This document shows, one piece after another, positions 33,559 to 42,677 of a stretch of DNA of 64,000 bases; position 1 is the first letter of the stretch; every line of letters begins with the position of its first letter. The DNA lies in the NCBI GenBank assembly GCA_944327195.1, contig CALVGV010000003.1:1-64000 (forward strand). Reading direction: 5' to 3'. This DNA comes from an uncultured Limosilactobacillus sp. (GTDB taxonomy: Bacteria > Bacillota > Bacilli > Lactobacillales > Lactobacillaceae). The translations under genes and the position numbers were made by a program. A model generated the notes under the pieces. That model was not told where the DNA came from. It was given only the letters and a program-made list of their open reading frames with translations, and ran no database searches.

Positions 33559-34695
33559 ATGCAACGCTTTCAACTGATCGCCACTGCGGCGGCCGGGGTC
33601 GAGGCCCTGGTGGGAAAAGAGGTTCGCGACCTCGGCTTTGATGCCCGGGTCGAAAACGGCCGCGTTCGCTTCGAAGGCACGATCGCCGACGCCCTCCGCG
33701 CCAACTTGTGGTTGCGGATCGCCGACCGGGTTAAGATCGTTGTCGGCGAATTCACGGCTACCAGTTTCGATGACCTCTTTGACCAAACCAAGGCCCTTCC
33801 CTGGGAAGACCTCCTACCGCTCGACGCCGCCTTTCCGGTAGAGGGGAAGAGTCACAATTCGGCCCTCCACCACGTGCCAACCGTTCAGGCCATCACCAAG
33901 AAGGCGATCGTTGAGCGGATGCTTTCGGCCTACCACCGGCGGACCCGCCTACCGGAAAGCGGGGCGACCTACCCGCTGGAGGTGGCGATCGTCAAGAACC
34001 GGGTGCTGCTGACCCTCGATACCTCCGGCGCCAGCCTCTTCAAGCGCGGCTACCGGGTCGCCAAGGGGCCGGCCCCGCTGAAGGAAAACCTGGCGGCGGC
34101 CCTGGTCAGCCTGGCCAAGTGGTTCCCCGACCGCCCCTTCGTCGATCCGGTCTGCGGGTCGGGGACGATCCCGATCGAGGCGGCCCTTTTGGGTTACAAC
34201 ATCGCCCCGGGCTTGAACCGCTCCTTTTCCATGGAGCGTTGGGTCAACCTGGTGCCGGCCGGCCTGAGTGACGACCTGCGTGACCAGGCGATGGACGCCG
34301 CCAACTACGACCAGGAACTGAAGATCTACGGCTACGACATCGACGGCTCGATGATCGAAATCGCCAAGCAAAACGCCCGCGCCGCCGGCCTCTCCCAGGC
34401 AATCGAGTTCAAGCAACTGGCGGTCAAGGACTGGCGGCCGAGCGAGGAGAACGGTACCCTAGTGGCCAACCCGCCGTACGGGGAGCGGCTCAGCGACCAG
34501 GCGGCCGTCCGCGAGCTCTACCGCCAGATGGGGGAACTCTACCGGCCGCTGACCTCCTGGTCGAAGTACATCCTGACCGCCGACCTCGACTTTGAAAAGT
34601 TCTACGGCGCCCCGGCCACCAAGCGGCGCAAGCTTTACAACGGGGCCCTGCGGACCGACCTCTTCCAATACTGGGGGCGGCCGGTCAAGCGCTAG
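33559..34695 (+). CDS. rlmL: THUMP-domain 23S rRNA N2-guanine methyltransferase (RlmL/YpsC type)
   Basis: 378 residues from ATG 33559 (GGGGGAT upstream); the frame is open further up but that lies within rnpB. N-terminal ferredoxin-like and THUMP RNA-binding domains (about 1-160) are followed by a Rossmann methyltransferase: FVDPVCGSGTIPIEAALL (SAM loop), KIYGYDIDGSMIEIAKQNA, and catalytic NPPYG (about 303-307). It matches Bacillus YpsC in size and position next to rnpB. The target is probably a 23S rRNA guanine; the exact base is inferred from the family. Confidence 0.92.
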   Translation: MQRFQLIATAAAGVEALVGKEVRDLGFDARVENGRVRFEGTIADALRANLWLRIADRVKIVVGEFTATSFDDLFDQTKALPWEDLLPLDAAFPVEGKSHNSALHHVPTVQAITKKAIVERMLSAYHRRTRLPESGATYPLEVAIVKNRVLLTLDTSGASLFKRGYRVAKGPAPLKENLAAALVSLAKWFPDRPFVDPVCGSGTIPIEAALLGYNIAPGLNRSFSMERWVNLVPAGLSDDLRDQAMDAANYDQELKIYGYDIDGSMIEIAKQNARAAGLSQAIEFKQLAVKDWRPSEENGTLVANPPYGERLSDQAAVRELYRQMGELYRPLTSWSKYILTADLDFEKFYGAPATKRRKLYNGALRTDLFQYWGRPVKR

Positions 34696-34729
34696 GGTGA
34701 ATTGTGCTCGCCGCCAAATTGTGGTATTT

Positions 34730-34767
34730 TAGAATCTATGTAGAGCCGCCCGGGGGAACCGGCGGCC
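34730..34767 (+). promoter_or_regulatory. -10 element and leader hairpin upstream of degV
   Basis: TAGAAT at 34730-34735, then GCCGCC / GGCGGC hairpin at 34746-34766 in the leader. No T run follows, so it is not a clear terminator; it could protect the mRNA or be chance in GC-rich DNA. Confidence 0.35.
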
Positions 34768-34807
34768 AGCTTTCGTTGCAAAATTTGATTTTGGAGGTTT
34801 TTTGACC

Positions 34808-35683
34808 ATGAAAATCGCGGTTGTTACCGACAGCACCGCCTACCTAACCGGTGAAGAAGTCCGCGCCAACGACATCCGGATGGTGCCAATCCCGCTGGTG
34901 ATTGACGGGCAGAGCTTCCGGGAGGGAATCGACATTTCGACCGAGGAGTTCTACCACCGGCTCGCCACCTCCAGCTCCTTTCCTAGCACCTCCCAGCCGC
35001 CGCTGGGCGAGCTGATGGCCCTCTACCAGGGGTTGGCCGACGAGGGCTACGAGGCGGTAATCTCGATTCACCTGACGGCCGCCATCTCCGGGTTGATGAA
35101 CACCGTCCACCAACTGGCGGAGCAGATGAAGGACACGATCAAGATCGTTCCCTTCGACTCCCACCTGACGGTTAAGATGATGGGCTACGAGGCCCTGGAG
35201 GCCGCCCGGCTAATCAAGGCCGGCGACGACCTTGACACGATCATCGCCAAGCTCGAACACTACCGCGACACCTTCAACAACGTCTTCGTGGTGGACGACC
35301 TGCAAAACCTGGTCCGCGGTGGCCGCCTCTCCAACGCCTCGGCCTTCATCGGCTCGATTCTCAAGATCAAGCCGCTCTTGACGATGCACACCGCCAACTA
35401 CGCGATCGAGGCCTTCGAAAAGGTGCGCTCGATGAAGAAGGCCAAGTTGCGTTGCGAGCAGATCTTTAACGAGGACGTCGCCACCCTCGACTACCCGGTC
35501 AAGGCAATGGTCTTCCATGCCAACGCGCCGGAAGCAGGGGAGAAGTGGATCGAGAAGTTACGGGCCGACCACCCCGACATCAGTTTTGAATTGTCCTACT
35601 TCGGTCCGGTCATCGGCACCCACCTCGGTCAGGGGGCCCTGGCCCTGGCCTGGATGCAAGACACCGCCAAAAAGCCATTATAA
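34808..35683 (+). CDS. DegV-family fatty-acid-binding protein
   Basis: 291 residues. Family pattern: KIAVVTDSTAYL at the N-terminus, FPSTSQPPLGEL, ISIHLTAAISG and the C-terminal ALALAWMQD segment. DegV/FakB proteins bind a fatty acid and, in FakB members, present it to the kinase FakA for phosphorylation and use in phospholipids. FakA is not in this window, so which lipid it carries is unknown. ATG at 34808 has GGAGG about 11 bases upstream; the TTG at 34802 is a less likely start. Single gene with terminator. Confidence 0.9.
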   Translation: MKIAVVTDSTAYLTGEEVRANDIRMVPIPLVIDGQSFREGIDISTEEFYHRLATSSSFPSTSQPPLGELMALYQGLADEGYEAVISIHLTAAISGLMNTVHQLAEQMKDTIKIVPFDSHLTVKMMGYEALEAARLIKAGDDLDTIIAKLEHYRDTFNNVFVVDDLQNLVRGGRLSNASAFIGSILKIKPLLTMHTANYAIEAFEKVRSMKKAKLRCEQIFNEDVATLDYPVKAMVFHANAPEAGEKWIEKLRADHPDISFELSYFGPVIGTHLGQGALALAWMQDTAKKPL

Positions 35684-35694
35684 TTTTATTTCTT

Positions 35695-35731
35695 CAAACC
35701 GCACCGGTACTTTCTTCCGGAGCGGTTTTTA
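35695..35731 (+). terminator. intrinsic terminator after degV
   Basis: AAACCGC.CCGG pairs with CCGG.GCGGTTTTT. Confidence 0.83.
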
Positions 35732-35871
35732 TGTTGATCGGTTAAAATATAAAAACAGAATATTTTTAATATCATTTGATCATAATTTCACATTCAACCC
35801 CCGCCGGCGACCGAAATCCCGTATCATTGAGATGAAGAAAGCCTTTTCGATTACTCAAAGGGGGAAGAACA

Positions 35872-37116
35872 ATGGTTAATGATTACCAAAAGGAGGCCCC
35901 GGGCCTGACCCTGTCAACGGCGATGCAAGAAGCCGCCCGTTGCCTCTTGTGTGCCGACGCACCCTGCTCTAAGGCCTGCCCGGCCGGTACCGACCCGGCC
36001 CGCTTCATCCGCAGCCTTCGCTTCCAAAACGTGAAGGGGGCGGCCGAGGTGATCCGCGAAAACAACGCCCTCGGTGCCGTCTGTGCCCGGGTCTGCCCGA
36101 CCGAACGCTACTGTGAATCGGCCTGCCCGCGGGGGAAGATCGACCGGCCAATCCGGATCGGCGACCTTCAACGCTACATCACCGACATGGAGGCCTCCCT
36201 GGGGATGAAGATCCTCAAACCTGGCAAGGACACCGGCAAGAAGGTGGCCATCGTCGGCGCCGGCCCGGCCGGTCTGCAGGCGGCAACCACCCTCCGTCAG
36301 CGGGGGGTGGCGGTCACCATCTTTGAGGCCAAGCAGAAGGCCGGCGGCTACCTGACGACCGGGATTCCCGAATACCGCCTCCCGCAGGCGATCGTGGACC
36401 ACGAGGTTGCCCGGATTGTTGACCTCGGCGTCGACTTGCGCTGTGGGGTCCGGGTTGGCAAGGACGTGTCCCTCGACCAGCTCAAGCAGGACTACGACGC
36501 CGTCCTGGTGACGGTTGGTTGCCAGGCGGCCAAGCAGCTGGACCAGTTGGCCAACAACGTTTGCACCGAGGCGGCCATCTCCTTCCTCGCCCGGGTAAAG
36601 GCCGGGCAGGTGACCGCCAGCGACCTGCCGGACCACGTGTTGGTGATCGGCGGCGGGGACGTGGCGATGGACGTCGCCACCACCCTCAAGCGGCTCGGGG
36701 TGCCGCACGTGACCGACGTGGCCTACGAGGAATTCAGCGAGTTCCGTGCCTCCAAGACCGAGCTGGCCGGCACCCGGGCGGCCGGGGTGACCCTGATTGA
36801 TGGCTACCAGCCGGTGAGCGCCCACCAGAACCAGGTCACTTTCAAACACCGCAAGGTTGCGGCCGAGCTGACGATCGAGGCCGACAAGATCATCTACGCG
36901 GTTGGCCAGCGGGCCGACTTGACCGGGCTGGACCTCGACTTGCAACACAACGAGCGGGCCCTCGGGGCGGCCAAGTACCACACCACCGACCCGCAGGTCT
37001 TTGCGGCCGGTGACATCGTGGCCGGTGACCAGACCGTCGTCTTTGCCGTTCAAAAGGGGAAAGAAGCGGCCGGCGAAATTTGCCGGACCTTGTTAGGGGG
37101 GAATGACCATGATTAA
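35872..37116 (+). CDS. preT: NAD-dependent dihydropyrimidine dehydrogenase subunit PreT
   Basis: 414 residues. N-terminal iron-sulfur domain with cysteine clusters in [16 protein letters not shown] and [18 protein letters not shown], then a glutamate-synthase-small-subunit-type flavoprotein: FAD loop [20 protein letters not shown](P) loop [17 protein letters not shown] and final VFAAGDIV. It matches PreT of Escherichia coli in size and layout and would pass electrons between NADH and PreA. AAGGGGGAAG precedes the ATG; a 140-base AT-rich region upstream (35732-35871) must hold its promoter, but I cannot pick one. preA overlaps its 3' end. Confidence 0.88.
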   Translation: MVNDYQKEAPGLTLSTAMQEAARCLLCADAPCSKACPAGTDPARFIRSLRFQNVKGAAEVIRENNALGAVCARVCPTERYCESACPRGKIDRPIRIGDLQRYITDMEASLGMKILKPGKDTGKKVAIVGAGPAGLQAATTLRQRGVAVTIFEAKQKAGGYLTTGIPEYRLPQAIVDHEVARIVDLGVDLRCGVRVGKDVSLDQLKQDYDAVLVTVGCQAAKQLDQLANNVCTEAAISFLARVKAGQVTASDLPDHVLVIGGGDVAMDVATTLKRLGVPHVTDVAYEEFSEFRASKTELAGTRAAGVTLIDGYQPVSAHQNQVTFKHRKVAAELTIEADKIIYAVGQRADLTGLDLDLQHNERALGAAKYHTTDPQVFAAGDIVAGDQTVVFAVQKGKEAAGEICRTLLGGNDHD

Positions 37117-38377
37117 GAAGGACTTGAGCGTTGATTTCTTGGGGGTTCACTTTGAAAACCCCTTCTGTTTATCCTCGTCGCCGGTGGGCAACTGTTACGA
37201 GATGTGTGCCCGGGCCTTTGATGCCGGCTGGGGCGGGGTCGTCTTCAAGACGATCGGCCCGGCCGACTTCAAGGTCGACGAGGTTTCGCCCCGCTTCGAC
37301 GAACTGCAAAAGGAAGGCACCCCCTTCGTCGCCTTCAAGAACATGGAGCAGATCGCCGAACACCCGCTGGCCCAAAACCTGGCCGACCTGCGCAAGCTCA
37401 AGCAAAACTACCCGGACAAGGTGGTAATCGCCTCGATCATGGGCCCGACCGAGGACGACTGGGAAGAGCTGGCCCGCCTGGTTGAAGAGGCGGGGGCCGA
37501 CATGATCGAAATGAACCTGTCCTGTCCGCAGATGACCTCCCACGCGATGGGGGCCGACGTCGGCACCAACCCGGACCTGTGCCAGCGCTACTGCGCCGCC
37601 GTCAAGCGGGGGAGCAAGCTGCCGATGATGGCCAAGATGACGCCGAACATCACCACGATGATCCCGGTCGTCAAGGCCTGCCTGGCCGGCGGGGCCGACG
37701 GGATCGCCCTGATCAACACCGTCAAGTCGGTGGCCAACGTTGACCTGGAAAAGAAGGTCGGCCTGCCGATCGTCAACGGTCAGTCGGCGGTGTCCGGCCT
37801 GTCGGGGAAGGCGGTCAAGCCGATCGCCCTTCGCTTCCTCCAGGAACTGCGCTCGGCGGCTGGCCTGGAACAACTGCCGGTCTCGGGGATCGGCGGGATC
37901 GAAACCTGGAGTGACGCCGCCGAGTTCATCCTCCTTGGCGCCACCACCCTCCAGGTCACGACGGCGGTCATGCAGTACGGCTACCGGATCGTTGAGGACC
38001 TGAAAAACGGCCTGATGCACTATATGGAAGAACAGGGGGTTGACCACCTCAGCGACCTGGTTGGCCAGGCAACCAAGCAGATTGTTCCGGCCGAGCAACT
38101 CGACCGCAACTACAAGGTCTACCCGAAGATCGACTGGGACAAGTGCATCGGCTGTGGCCGCTGCTTCATTTCCTGCCAGGATGGGGCCCACCAGGCCCTC
38201 AGCTGGGATGACGACCAGCGCCGGCCGGTCTTTGACAAGAGTAAGTGCGTCGGCTGCCAGCTCTGCGCCCTGGTTTGTCCGGTTCATGCCATCACCCTCG
38301 GCCTGGTGGAGATGAAACCGGGCCGCGAGGGGGATCCGGCGACGGTCGACGTTGCCTCCCAGCGCCTGCCAAGCTAA
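37109..38377 (+). CDS. preA: NAD-dependent dihydropyrimidine dehydrogenase subunit PreA
   Basis: About 422 residues. Residues 1-310 are an FMN TIM barrel of the dihydroorotate/dihydropyrimidine dehydrogenase type ([24 protein letters not shown] with catalytic-region cysteine, [14 protein letters not shown]). The C-terminal part has two 4Fe-4S motifs, [11 protein letters not shown] and [13 protein letters not shown]. PreTA interconverts uracil/thymine and their dihydro forms with NADH. I use ATG 37109, seven bases after GGGGGG; it overlaps preT by 8 bases. No hydantoinase or ureidopropionase gene is nearby, so a full degradation route is not seen. Confidence 0.88.
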   Translation: MIKKDLSVDFLGVHFENPFCLSSSPVGNCYEMCARAFDAGWGGVVFKTIGPADFKVDEVSPRFDELQKEGTPFVAFKNMEQIAEHPLAQNLADLRKLKQNYPDKVVIASIMGPTEDDWEELARLVEEAGADMIEMNLSCPQMTSHAMGADVGTNPDLCQRYCAAVKRGSKLPMMAKMTPNITTMIPVVKACLAGGADGIALINTVKSVANVDLEKKVGLPIVNGQSAVSGLSGKAVKPIALRFLQELRSAAGLEQLPVSGIGGIETWSDAAEFILLGATTLQVTTAVMQYGYRIVEDLKNGLMHYMEEQGVDHLSDLVGQATKQIVPAEQLDRNYKVYPKIDWDKCIGCGRCFISCQDGAHQALSWDDDQRRPVFDKSKCVGCQLCALVCPVHAITLGLVEMKPGREGDPATVDVASQRLPS

Positions 38378-38390
38378 CCCTTCACAAGCA

Positions 38391-38429
38391 GAAAAAGGCC
38401 CAACCGCATTTCGCGCGGTTGGGCCTTTT
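38391..38429. terminator. bidirectional terminator
   Basis: AAAAGGCCCAACCGC pairs with GCGGTTGGGCCTTTT; separates converging preA and the HesB-like gene. Confidence 0.9.
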
Positions 38430-38440
38430 GGTGGTTGATA

Positions 38441-38824
38441 TTAGTTGGTGTTGCAGTCGGTGTGGCCGCTGACCGAGGCCGAAGCAACCGTGTCCAACTT
38501 GCTCCCGTCGTTGGGGGTGAAGTAGTAGGACGGGCCGTCGATCTTCGGGTCGTAACCGATCTGGGCGTCGAGCCCCTGGAAGAACCAGTAGTCGGATTCC
38601 TGAACGTAGAAGTGGATGCCGTCAACGACCTGGTCGACCACCGGGTTGTTCGGGTGGTCGCAGCGACCCATCGCCGCCGAGAAGCCGGCGTGGGCGTTGG
38701 TTTCGCCGTAGACCTTGCCAAAGAACTTGATCCCGTTGCCCGGCTTGAGGTGCATTTCTTCCTTGAACCACTTGATGATTTCCGGGCTCAGTTGCAACTT
38801 GGAAAGGGGTGCGTTTTCTGTCAT
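38441..38824 (-). CDS. HesB/YneR-like iron-sulfur-type protein
   Basis: 127 residues from ATG 38822-38824 (GCGAGGAAT upstream). Residues 8-100 fit the YneR branch of the HesB fold: LSPEIIKWFKEEM, GIKFFGKVYGE, GIHFYVQESDYWFFQG. The A-type scaffold cysteines (CxC near the C-terminus) are missing; only Cys near residue 67 (MGRCDHP) and one close to the end (GHTDC) remain. So iron-sulfur carrier function is doubtful. The last 30 or so residues extend beyond the domain. A cre-like site lies between its -10 and start codon. Confidence 0.82.
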   Translation of the reverse strand: MTENAPLSKLQLSPEIIKWFKEEMHLKPGNGIKFFGKVYGETNAHAGFSAAMGRCDHPNNPVVDQVVDGIHFYVQESDYWFFQGLDAQIGYDPKIDGPSYYFTPNDGSKLDTVASASVSGHTDCNTN

Positions 38825-38835
38825 AGTAAATTCCT

Positions 38836-38850
38836 CGCAATCGCTTTCAA
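38836..38850 (-). promoter_or_regulatory. cre-like site before the HesB-like gene
   Basis: On minus TTGAAAGCGATTGCG fits the CcpA site pattern WTGNAANCGNWNNCW at all but the last position. An extended -10 (TGCTAGAAT) lies just upstream, so binding would block transcription. Confidence 0.5.
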
Positions 38851-38896
38851 TTTGTAAGCATATTCTAGCATAAATTGGTGGCAATGACCAAGCGAG

Positions 38897-39559
38897 CTAC
38901 TCATCTTCCCCGCGCCACTCGGCCAAAAACTCGTCCACGAAGTCGTGCATCACCTGGTCGCGGTGGGCGGCAATTTCCTTGGCGGCCGGGGTGTTTAGCA
39001 TGCCCTTGAGCTTGAAGAGCTTTTCCGAGAAGTGGTTGATGATCGTTTCCTGACTCAGGTCACGGTAGTCTTCCTTGGTCAGGTGGGTGCGAACCGGCAT
39101 CTGGGGATCGTAGAGCTTTTGGTGGTGCTTGCCCCCGTAGTAGACCGCCCGGGCGATGCCGATTGCCCCGATCGCGTCGAGCCAGTCGGCGTCCTGAACA
39201 ATCTGGCCGGCAAGCGGCAGCGGCGTTTGCCCGCCCACCAGGGTTTGGGCGTAGGACATGTGGGTGATGATGAACATGATTTCCGCGGTCTGGGCGGCGG
39301 AAAAGTCGTGCCCCGCTAAAAAGTCCTGGACCGCTCTCTGGGCCTGGTCGACGTCGGCAAAGAGCTTTTCGTCGATCGTATCGTGCAGGTAGCTGGCGAT
39401 GGTGGGGATGAAGGGGTCAGTGGCCGACTTGGCGGCCAGGCGCTGGGCCATTCTTGCCACCCGGTGGAGGTGGTCAAGGCCGTGGCCGGACCGGTCCTGG
39501 CCGAGCTTTTCCTTGGCAAAGGCAATCGTGGCGCGAACTTGTTCTTCTTGACTAAGCAT
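38897..39559 (-). CDS. HD-domain phosphohydrolase
   Basis: 220 residues. Metal-binding HD motif residues are in GHGLDHLHRVARMA (His of H...HD) and ASYLHDTIDEK (the HD pair), with a later Asp in QDADWLDAIGAIGIARA. This is the YedJ/COG1418-type layout. Substrate is probably a nucleotide or other phosphate ester, but it cannot be named. The start ATG has GGAGGAAGC upstream. It lies 72 bases upstream of the HesB-like gene on the same strand, which has its own promoter. Confidence 0.87.
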   Translation of the reverse strand: MLSQEEQVRATIAFAKEKLGQDRSGHGLDHLHRVARMAQRLAAKSATDPFIPTIASYLHDTIDEKLFADVDQAQRAVQDFLAGHDFSAAQTAEIMFIITHMSYAQTLVGGQTPLPLAGQIVQDADWLDAIGAIGIARAVYYGGKHHQKLYDPQMPVRTHLTKEDYRDLSQETIINHFSEKLFKLKGMLNTPAAKEIAAHRDQVMHDFVDEFLAEWRGEDE

Positions 39560-39683
39560 TGCTTCCTCCAGAAAAGATTTTCTTCCTAGGATACCACGAT
39601 GCGGGGTGAATTGCTTGTCTTCCCTTGGCTTTCTGTGGTAACTTGGAAGAACATGTTAAAAGAAGAAAGAGAGGGACATTAGA

Positions 39684-40208
39684 ATGCACTTAACCAAAGC
39701 ATCGCTTGACGACTTAGAACGAATCGTTGAAATTCTCGAGGACGGCCGCAACCAGTTGGCCGAGCGGGGGGTCGACCAGTGGCAAGGCGACTACCCGAAC
39801 GTCGACCACGTCAAGGAAGACATCGAGAACGGCTTTGCATATCTGGTCCACTCCGATGACCACGAAACGGTCGGCGCCTTCTCAATCCTCCCGGCCCCGG
39901 ACCACTCTTACGATGAGCTGGACGGCGGGTGGTTGCTCGACACCGACCGCTACTTGACCATCCACCGGGTGGCCATCCACTCCGACCACGCCGGCAACGG
40001 CTATGCCTCCGGCCTCTTCAAGGAGCTGATTGACTACATCAAGCTCCACCGCGAGGACATCAAGTCGTTGCGGATCGACACCCACGAAGACAACAAGCCG
40101 ATGCAACACCTGATTGAAAAGTATGGCTTCACCCGGGTCGGGACCCTCCACGGGGTTTACCGGCCAAGCGAAACCAGCTACGTTTACGAAATGATCACCC
40201 AAAAGTAG
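39684..40208 (+). CDS. GNAT-family N-acetyltransferase
   Basis: 174 residues forming one GNAT domain. The acetyl-CoA loop region is IHRVAIHSDHAGNGYASGLF (about 91-110, fitting R/QxxGxG/A loosely), followed by LRIDTHEDNKPMQHLIEKYGF, typical of the family's last strand and helix. It transfers an acetyl group to an unknown amine. AGAGAGGG precedes the ATG, and a strong terminator follows, so it is a single-gene unit. Confidence 0.88.
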   Translation: MHLTKASLDDLERIVEILEDGRNQLAERGVDQWQGDYPNVDHVKEDIENGFAYLVHSDDHETVGAFSILPAPDHSYDELDGGWLLDTDRYLTIHRVAIHSDHAGNGYASGLFKELIDYIKLHREDIKSLRIDTHEDNKPMQHLIEKYGFTRVGTLHGVYRPSETSYVYEMITQK

Positions 40209-40220
40209 GGTTAGGCCAGC

Positions 40221-40254
40221 AAGGGGCCCGGGAGCAATCCCGGGCCCCTTTTTC
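40221..40254 (+). terminator. intrinsic terminator after the GNAT gene
   Basis: AAGGGGCCCGGGA pairs perfectly with TCCCGGGCCCCTT around GCAA, then five T. Confidence 0.9.
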
Positions 40255-40417
40255 GTTGCCATTTTGTCAGTGGGGAAGGGGACAGGGTTCGTGATCCGCT
40301 GATCAGAGAAGAAAAAGCCGCCCCGTAATAAGCCATTTCAAGCGCTTTGCTTGCTTAAAATAATGTGAACCAAATCACAACCACAAAAATTCAGCTTTTT
40401 TTGCCCGCCGTCCTTTG

Positions 40418-40430
40418 TGTAGCGCTTACA
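40418..40430 (-). promoter_or_regulatory. cre-like half-matching site far upstream of pdhA
   Basis: TGTAAGCGCTACA on minus is one base short of the palindromic cre core TGTAAGCGCTTACA. It lies about 100 bases before the -35 element. Confidence 0.35.
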
Positions 40431-40524
40431 CCCGGAACGACGCCAGACCGCCGATCTTAATGAACAGATCCCCCCAAGTTTGTGAAGAACACGAAAAATG
40501 ATATTAGTTATTTTTTGAGCATTA

Positions 40525-40552
40525 TTGACTTAATTGCCAAAAGATTTATAGT
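40525..40552 (+). promoter_or_regulatory. pdhABCD promoter
   Basis: TTGACT, a 16-base spacer and TATAGT; TAGTAT two bases on (18-base spacer) is an alternative -10. Confidence 0.7.
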
Positions 40553-40554
40553 AT

Positions 40555-40569
40555 ATGTAAGCGCTAACG
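40555..40569 (+). promoter_or_regulatory. cre site for CcpA at the pdh transcription start
   Basis: ATGTAAGCGCTAACG fits WTGNAANCGNWNNCW at 14 of 15 positions. It begins three bases after the -10, so CcpA bound here would repress. Confidence 0.7.
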
Positions 40570-40590
40570 AAACAAAGGAGGGCATTGATA

Positions 40591-41682
40591 ATGACACAAT
40601 TAGACTTCGAAAGTCTCAAGCACAATCCAGAATATGAGACTTTGCAAGTACTGAACAATGATGGGGAAGTTGTCAACAAGGACTTGATGCCGGACCTCAC
40701 CGACGATCAATACGTTGACCTTTACAAGCAAATGCTTTGGTCCCGGGTATTGGGTGACCGTTCAACCAAGCTCAACCGCCAAGGCCGCCTCGGCTTCTTC
40801 GCCCCAACCGCTGGGGAAGAAGCTTCCCAAATGGGGACGAGTGCCGCAATGGACAAGGGGGACTTCCTCCTGACCGCCTACCGGGACATCCCAGAATTGA
40901 TCAAGCACGGTCTTTCAATGGCGAAGGCATTTCAGTGGTCAATTGGTCACGTTCAAGGGAATGAATACCCGGACGGCTTAAACGCAGTTCCACCGCAGAT
41001 CATCATCGGGGCTCAATATGCTCAAACTGCCGGGACCGCCCTTGGGCTCAAGAAGAAGGGCTCCAAGAACGTTGCCTGGACCTACACCGGTGACGGTGGG
41101 ACCTCGCAAGGGGACTTCTACGAAGGGATCAACTTCGCCGGGGCCTTCAAGGCACCAGCCCTCTTCGTTGTTCAAAACAACGGTTACGCCATTTCCGTTC
41201 CACGCCACGTTCAAACTGCTGCGCCAGTGCTGGCCCAAAAGGCCGTCGCTGCCGGGATTCCGAGCGTTGTTGTTGACGGGATGGACATCCTGGCCGTTTA
41301 CGAAGTAACCCGCCAAGCTCGGGAATGGGTTGCCGCTGGCAACGGTCCACTGCTGCTTGAAACGATCTGCTACCGGTTCGGTGCCCACACCCTTTCCGGG
41401 GACGACCCGAAGCGTTACCGTGACAAGTCAGAAGAAGAAGAATGGTTCGCAAAGGACCCGCTGATCCGGATGAAGAAGTTCTTGGCAAACAAGGGCCTCT
41501 GGGACGACGACAAGGAAGAAGCATACAAGAAGGAAGTCGAAGACGAAATCGACAAGGCAATGGCAGAAGTTGAAAGCCAACCAGAACAAAAGGTTTCCGA
41601 ATTCCTTGAAAATACTTTTGACGAAACGCCGGCAGCAATCGAACGGCAGGTCAAGGAATATCAAGCTAAGGAGGGCAACTAA
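40591..41682 (+). CDS. pdhA: pyruvate dehydrogenase E1 alpha subunit
   Basis: About 363 residues. Thiamine-diphosphate motif [18 protein letters not shown] (about 168-185) and the preceding KNVAWTY region identify E1 alpha. With PdhB it decarboxylates pyruvate and acetylates lipoyl-E2. The ATG at 40591 sits 8 bases after AAAGGAGGG; the TTG at 40585 is too close. First gene of pdhABCD-lplA. Codons here favour GTT, GCT, CCA and GAA, unlike most of the window, as expected for a highly expressed gene. Confidence 0.96.
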   Translation: MTQLDFESLKHNPEYETLQVLNNDGEVVNKDLMPDLTDDQYVDLYKQMLWSRVLGDRSTKLNRQGRLGFFAPTAGEEASQMGTSAAMDKGDFLLTAYRDIPELIKHGLSMAKAFQWSIGHVQGNEYPDGLNAVPPQIIIGAQYAQTAGTALGLKKKGSKNVAWTYTGDGGTSQGDFYEGINFAGAFKAPALFVVQNNGYAISVPRHVQTAAPVLAQKAVAAGIPSVVVDGMDILAVYEVTRQAREWVAAGNGPLLLETICYRFGAHTLSGDDPKRYRDKSEEEEWFAKDPLIRMKKFLANKGLWDDDKEEAYKKEVEDEIDKAMAEVESQPEQKVSEFLENTFDETPAAIERQVKEYQAKEGN

Positions 41683-41684
41683 TC

Positions 41685-42662
41685 ATGGCTAAGTTAACAA
41701 TGGTTAAGGCGATCACGGACGCCCTGGACGAAGAATTAGCCCGTGATGAAAAGGTTTTGATTTTCGGTGAAGACGTTGGTAAAAACGGTGGGGTCTTCCG
41801 GGCAACCGATGGCCTGCAAGCAAAGCACGGCGAAGACCGCGTCTTTGATACGCCACTTGCCGAATCCGGGATCATCGGGTTGGCCAACGGGCTGGCCTTC
41901 ACTGGCTGGCGGCCAGTTCCGGAACTGCAATTCATGGGCTTCATCTTCGAAGCCTTCGACGAAATTGCCGGCCAAATGGCCCGGGAAAGCTTCCGGACTG
42001 GCGGCAAGTTGAAGATGCCAGTTACCGTCCGGATGCCATTCGGGGGCGGGGTTCACACGCCGGAACTCCACTCCGACTCCTTGGAAGGCTTGGCTGCCCA
42101 AACTCCTGGCCTGAAGGTTGTTATTCCGTCTGGTCCGTACGACGCCAAGGGGCTGTTGAAGTCCGCCATTCGTTCCGACGACCCGGTTGTCTTCCTTGAA
42201 CACATGAAGCTCTACCGGTCGATGCGGGAAGAAGTGCCGGAAGAAGAATACACGGTTCCGCTGGACAAGGCCGAAGTAAAGCGCGAAGGGACCGACGTTT
42301 CGATCATCAGCTACGGCTACATGCTTCAAGAAAGCCTCAAGGTTGCCAAGAAGCTCGAAGGCGAAGGCATCAACGCCGAAGTGCTTGACTTGCGGACGGT
42401 TGCCCCACTCGACGAAGAAGCAATCATCAACACCGTTAAGAAGACTGGTAAGGTTGTCCTGGTTCAAGAAGCCCAACGCTCTGGTGGGGTAATGAACCAA
42501 GTTGCTTCCCTGATTTCGCAAGAAGCAATCCTTTCCCTTGACGCTCCAATCAAGTTTGTTGGTGCTCCGGACACTCCATACCCGTTCAGCGCAGCCGAAG
42601 ATCAATGGTTACCAAACGCGGCGGACATTGAAAAGGCCGTTAAGGACGCCGTCAATTTCTAA
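41685..42662 (+). CDS. pdhB: pyruvate dehydrogenase E1 beta subunit
   Basis: 325 residues, begins 2 bases after pdhA. Typical E1 beta segments: [25 protein letters not shown]-like [17 protein letters not shown], and a C-terminal transketolase domain with [13 protein letters not shown]. It completes the alpha2-beta2 E1 component. Nothing is missing in length or motifs. Confidence 0.96.
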   Translation: MAKLTMVKAITDALDEELARDEKVLIFGEDVGKNGGVFRATDGLQAKHGEDRVFDTPLAESGIIGLANGLAFTGWRPVPELQFMGFIFEAFDEIAGQMARESFRTGGKLKMPVTVRMPFGGGVHTPELHSDSLEGLAAQTPGLKVVIPSGPYDAKGLLKSAIRSDDPVVFLEHMKLYRSMREEVPEEEYTVPLDKAEVKREGTDVSIISYGYMLQESLKVAKKLEGEGINAEVLDLRTVAPLDEEAIINTVKKTGKVVLVQEAQRSGGVMNQVASLISQEAILSLDAPIKFVGAPDTPYPFSAAEDQWLPNAADIEKAVKDAVNF

Positions 42663-42677
42663 CGAGGTGAAAGAGTA

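Larger units (their letters stand above)
40209..40590 (+). other. 382-base region between the GNAT gene and pdhA
   Basis: No gene seen. It holds the GNAT terminator (40221-40254), a stretch with partial cre-like cores at 40336-40351 (TTTCAAGCGCTTTGC) and 40418-40430 (TGTAGCGCTTACA), then an AT-rich zone with the pdh promoter at 40525-40552 and a near-consensus cre at 40555-40569. Confidence 0.7.

Noticed and set aside
33152..33786. Several short open frames over the RNase P RNA
   Set aside because: The region is explained by rnpB with paired ends and conserved core.
34744..34767. GC-rich hairpin in the degV leader as an rlmL terminator
   Set aside because: No T run follows it, so only listed as a weak leader structure.
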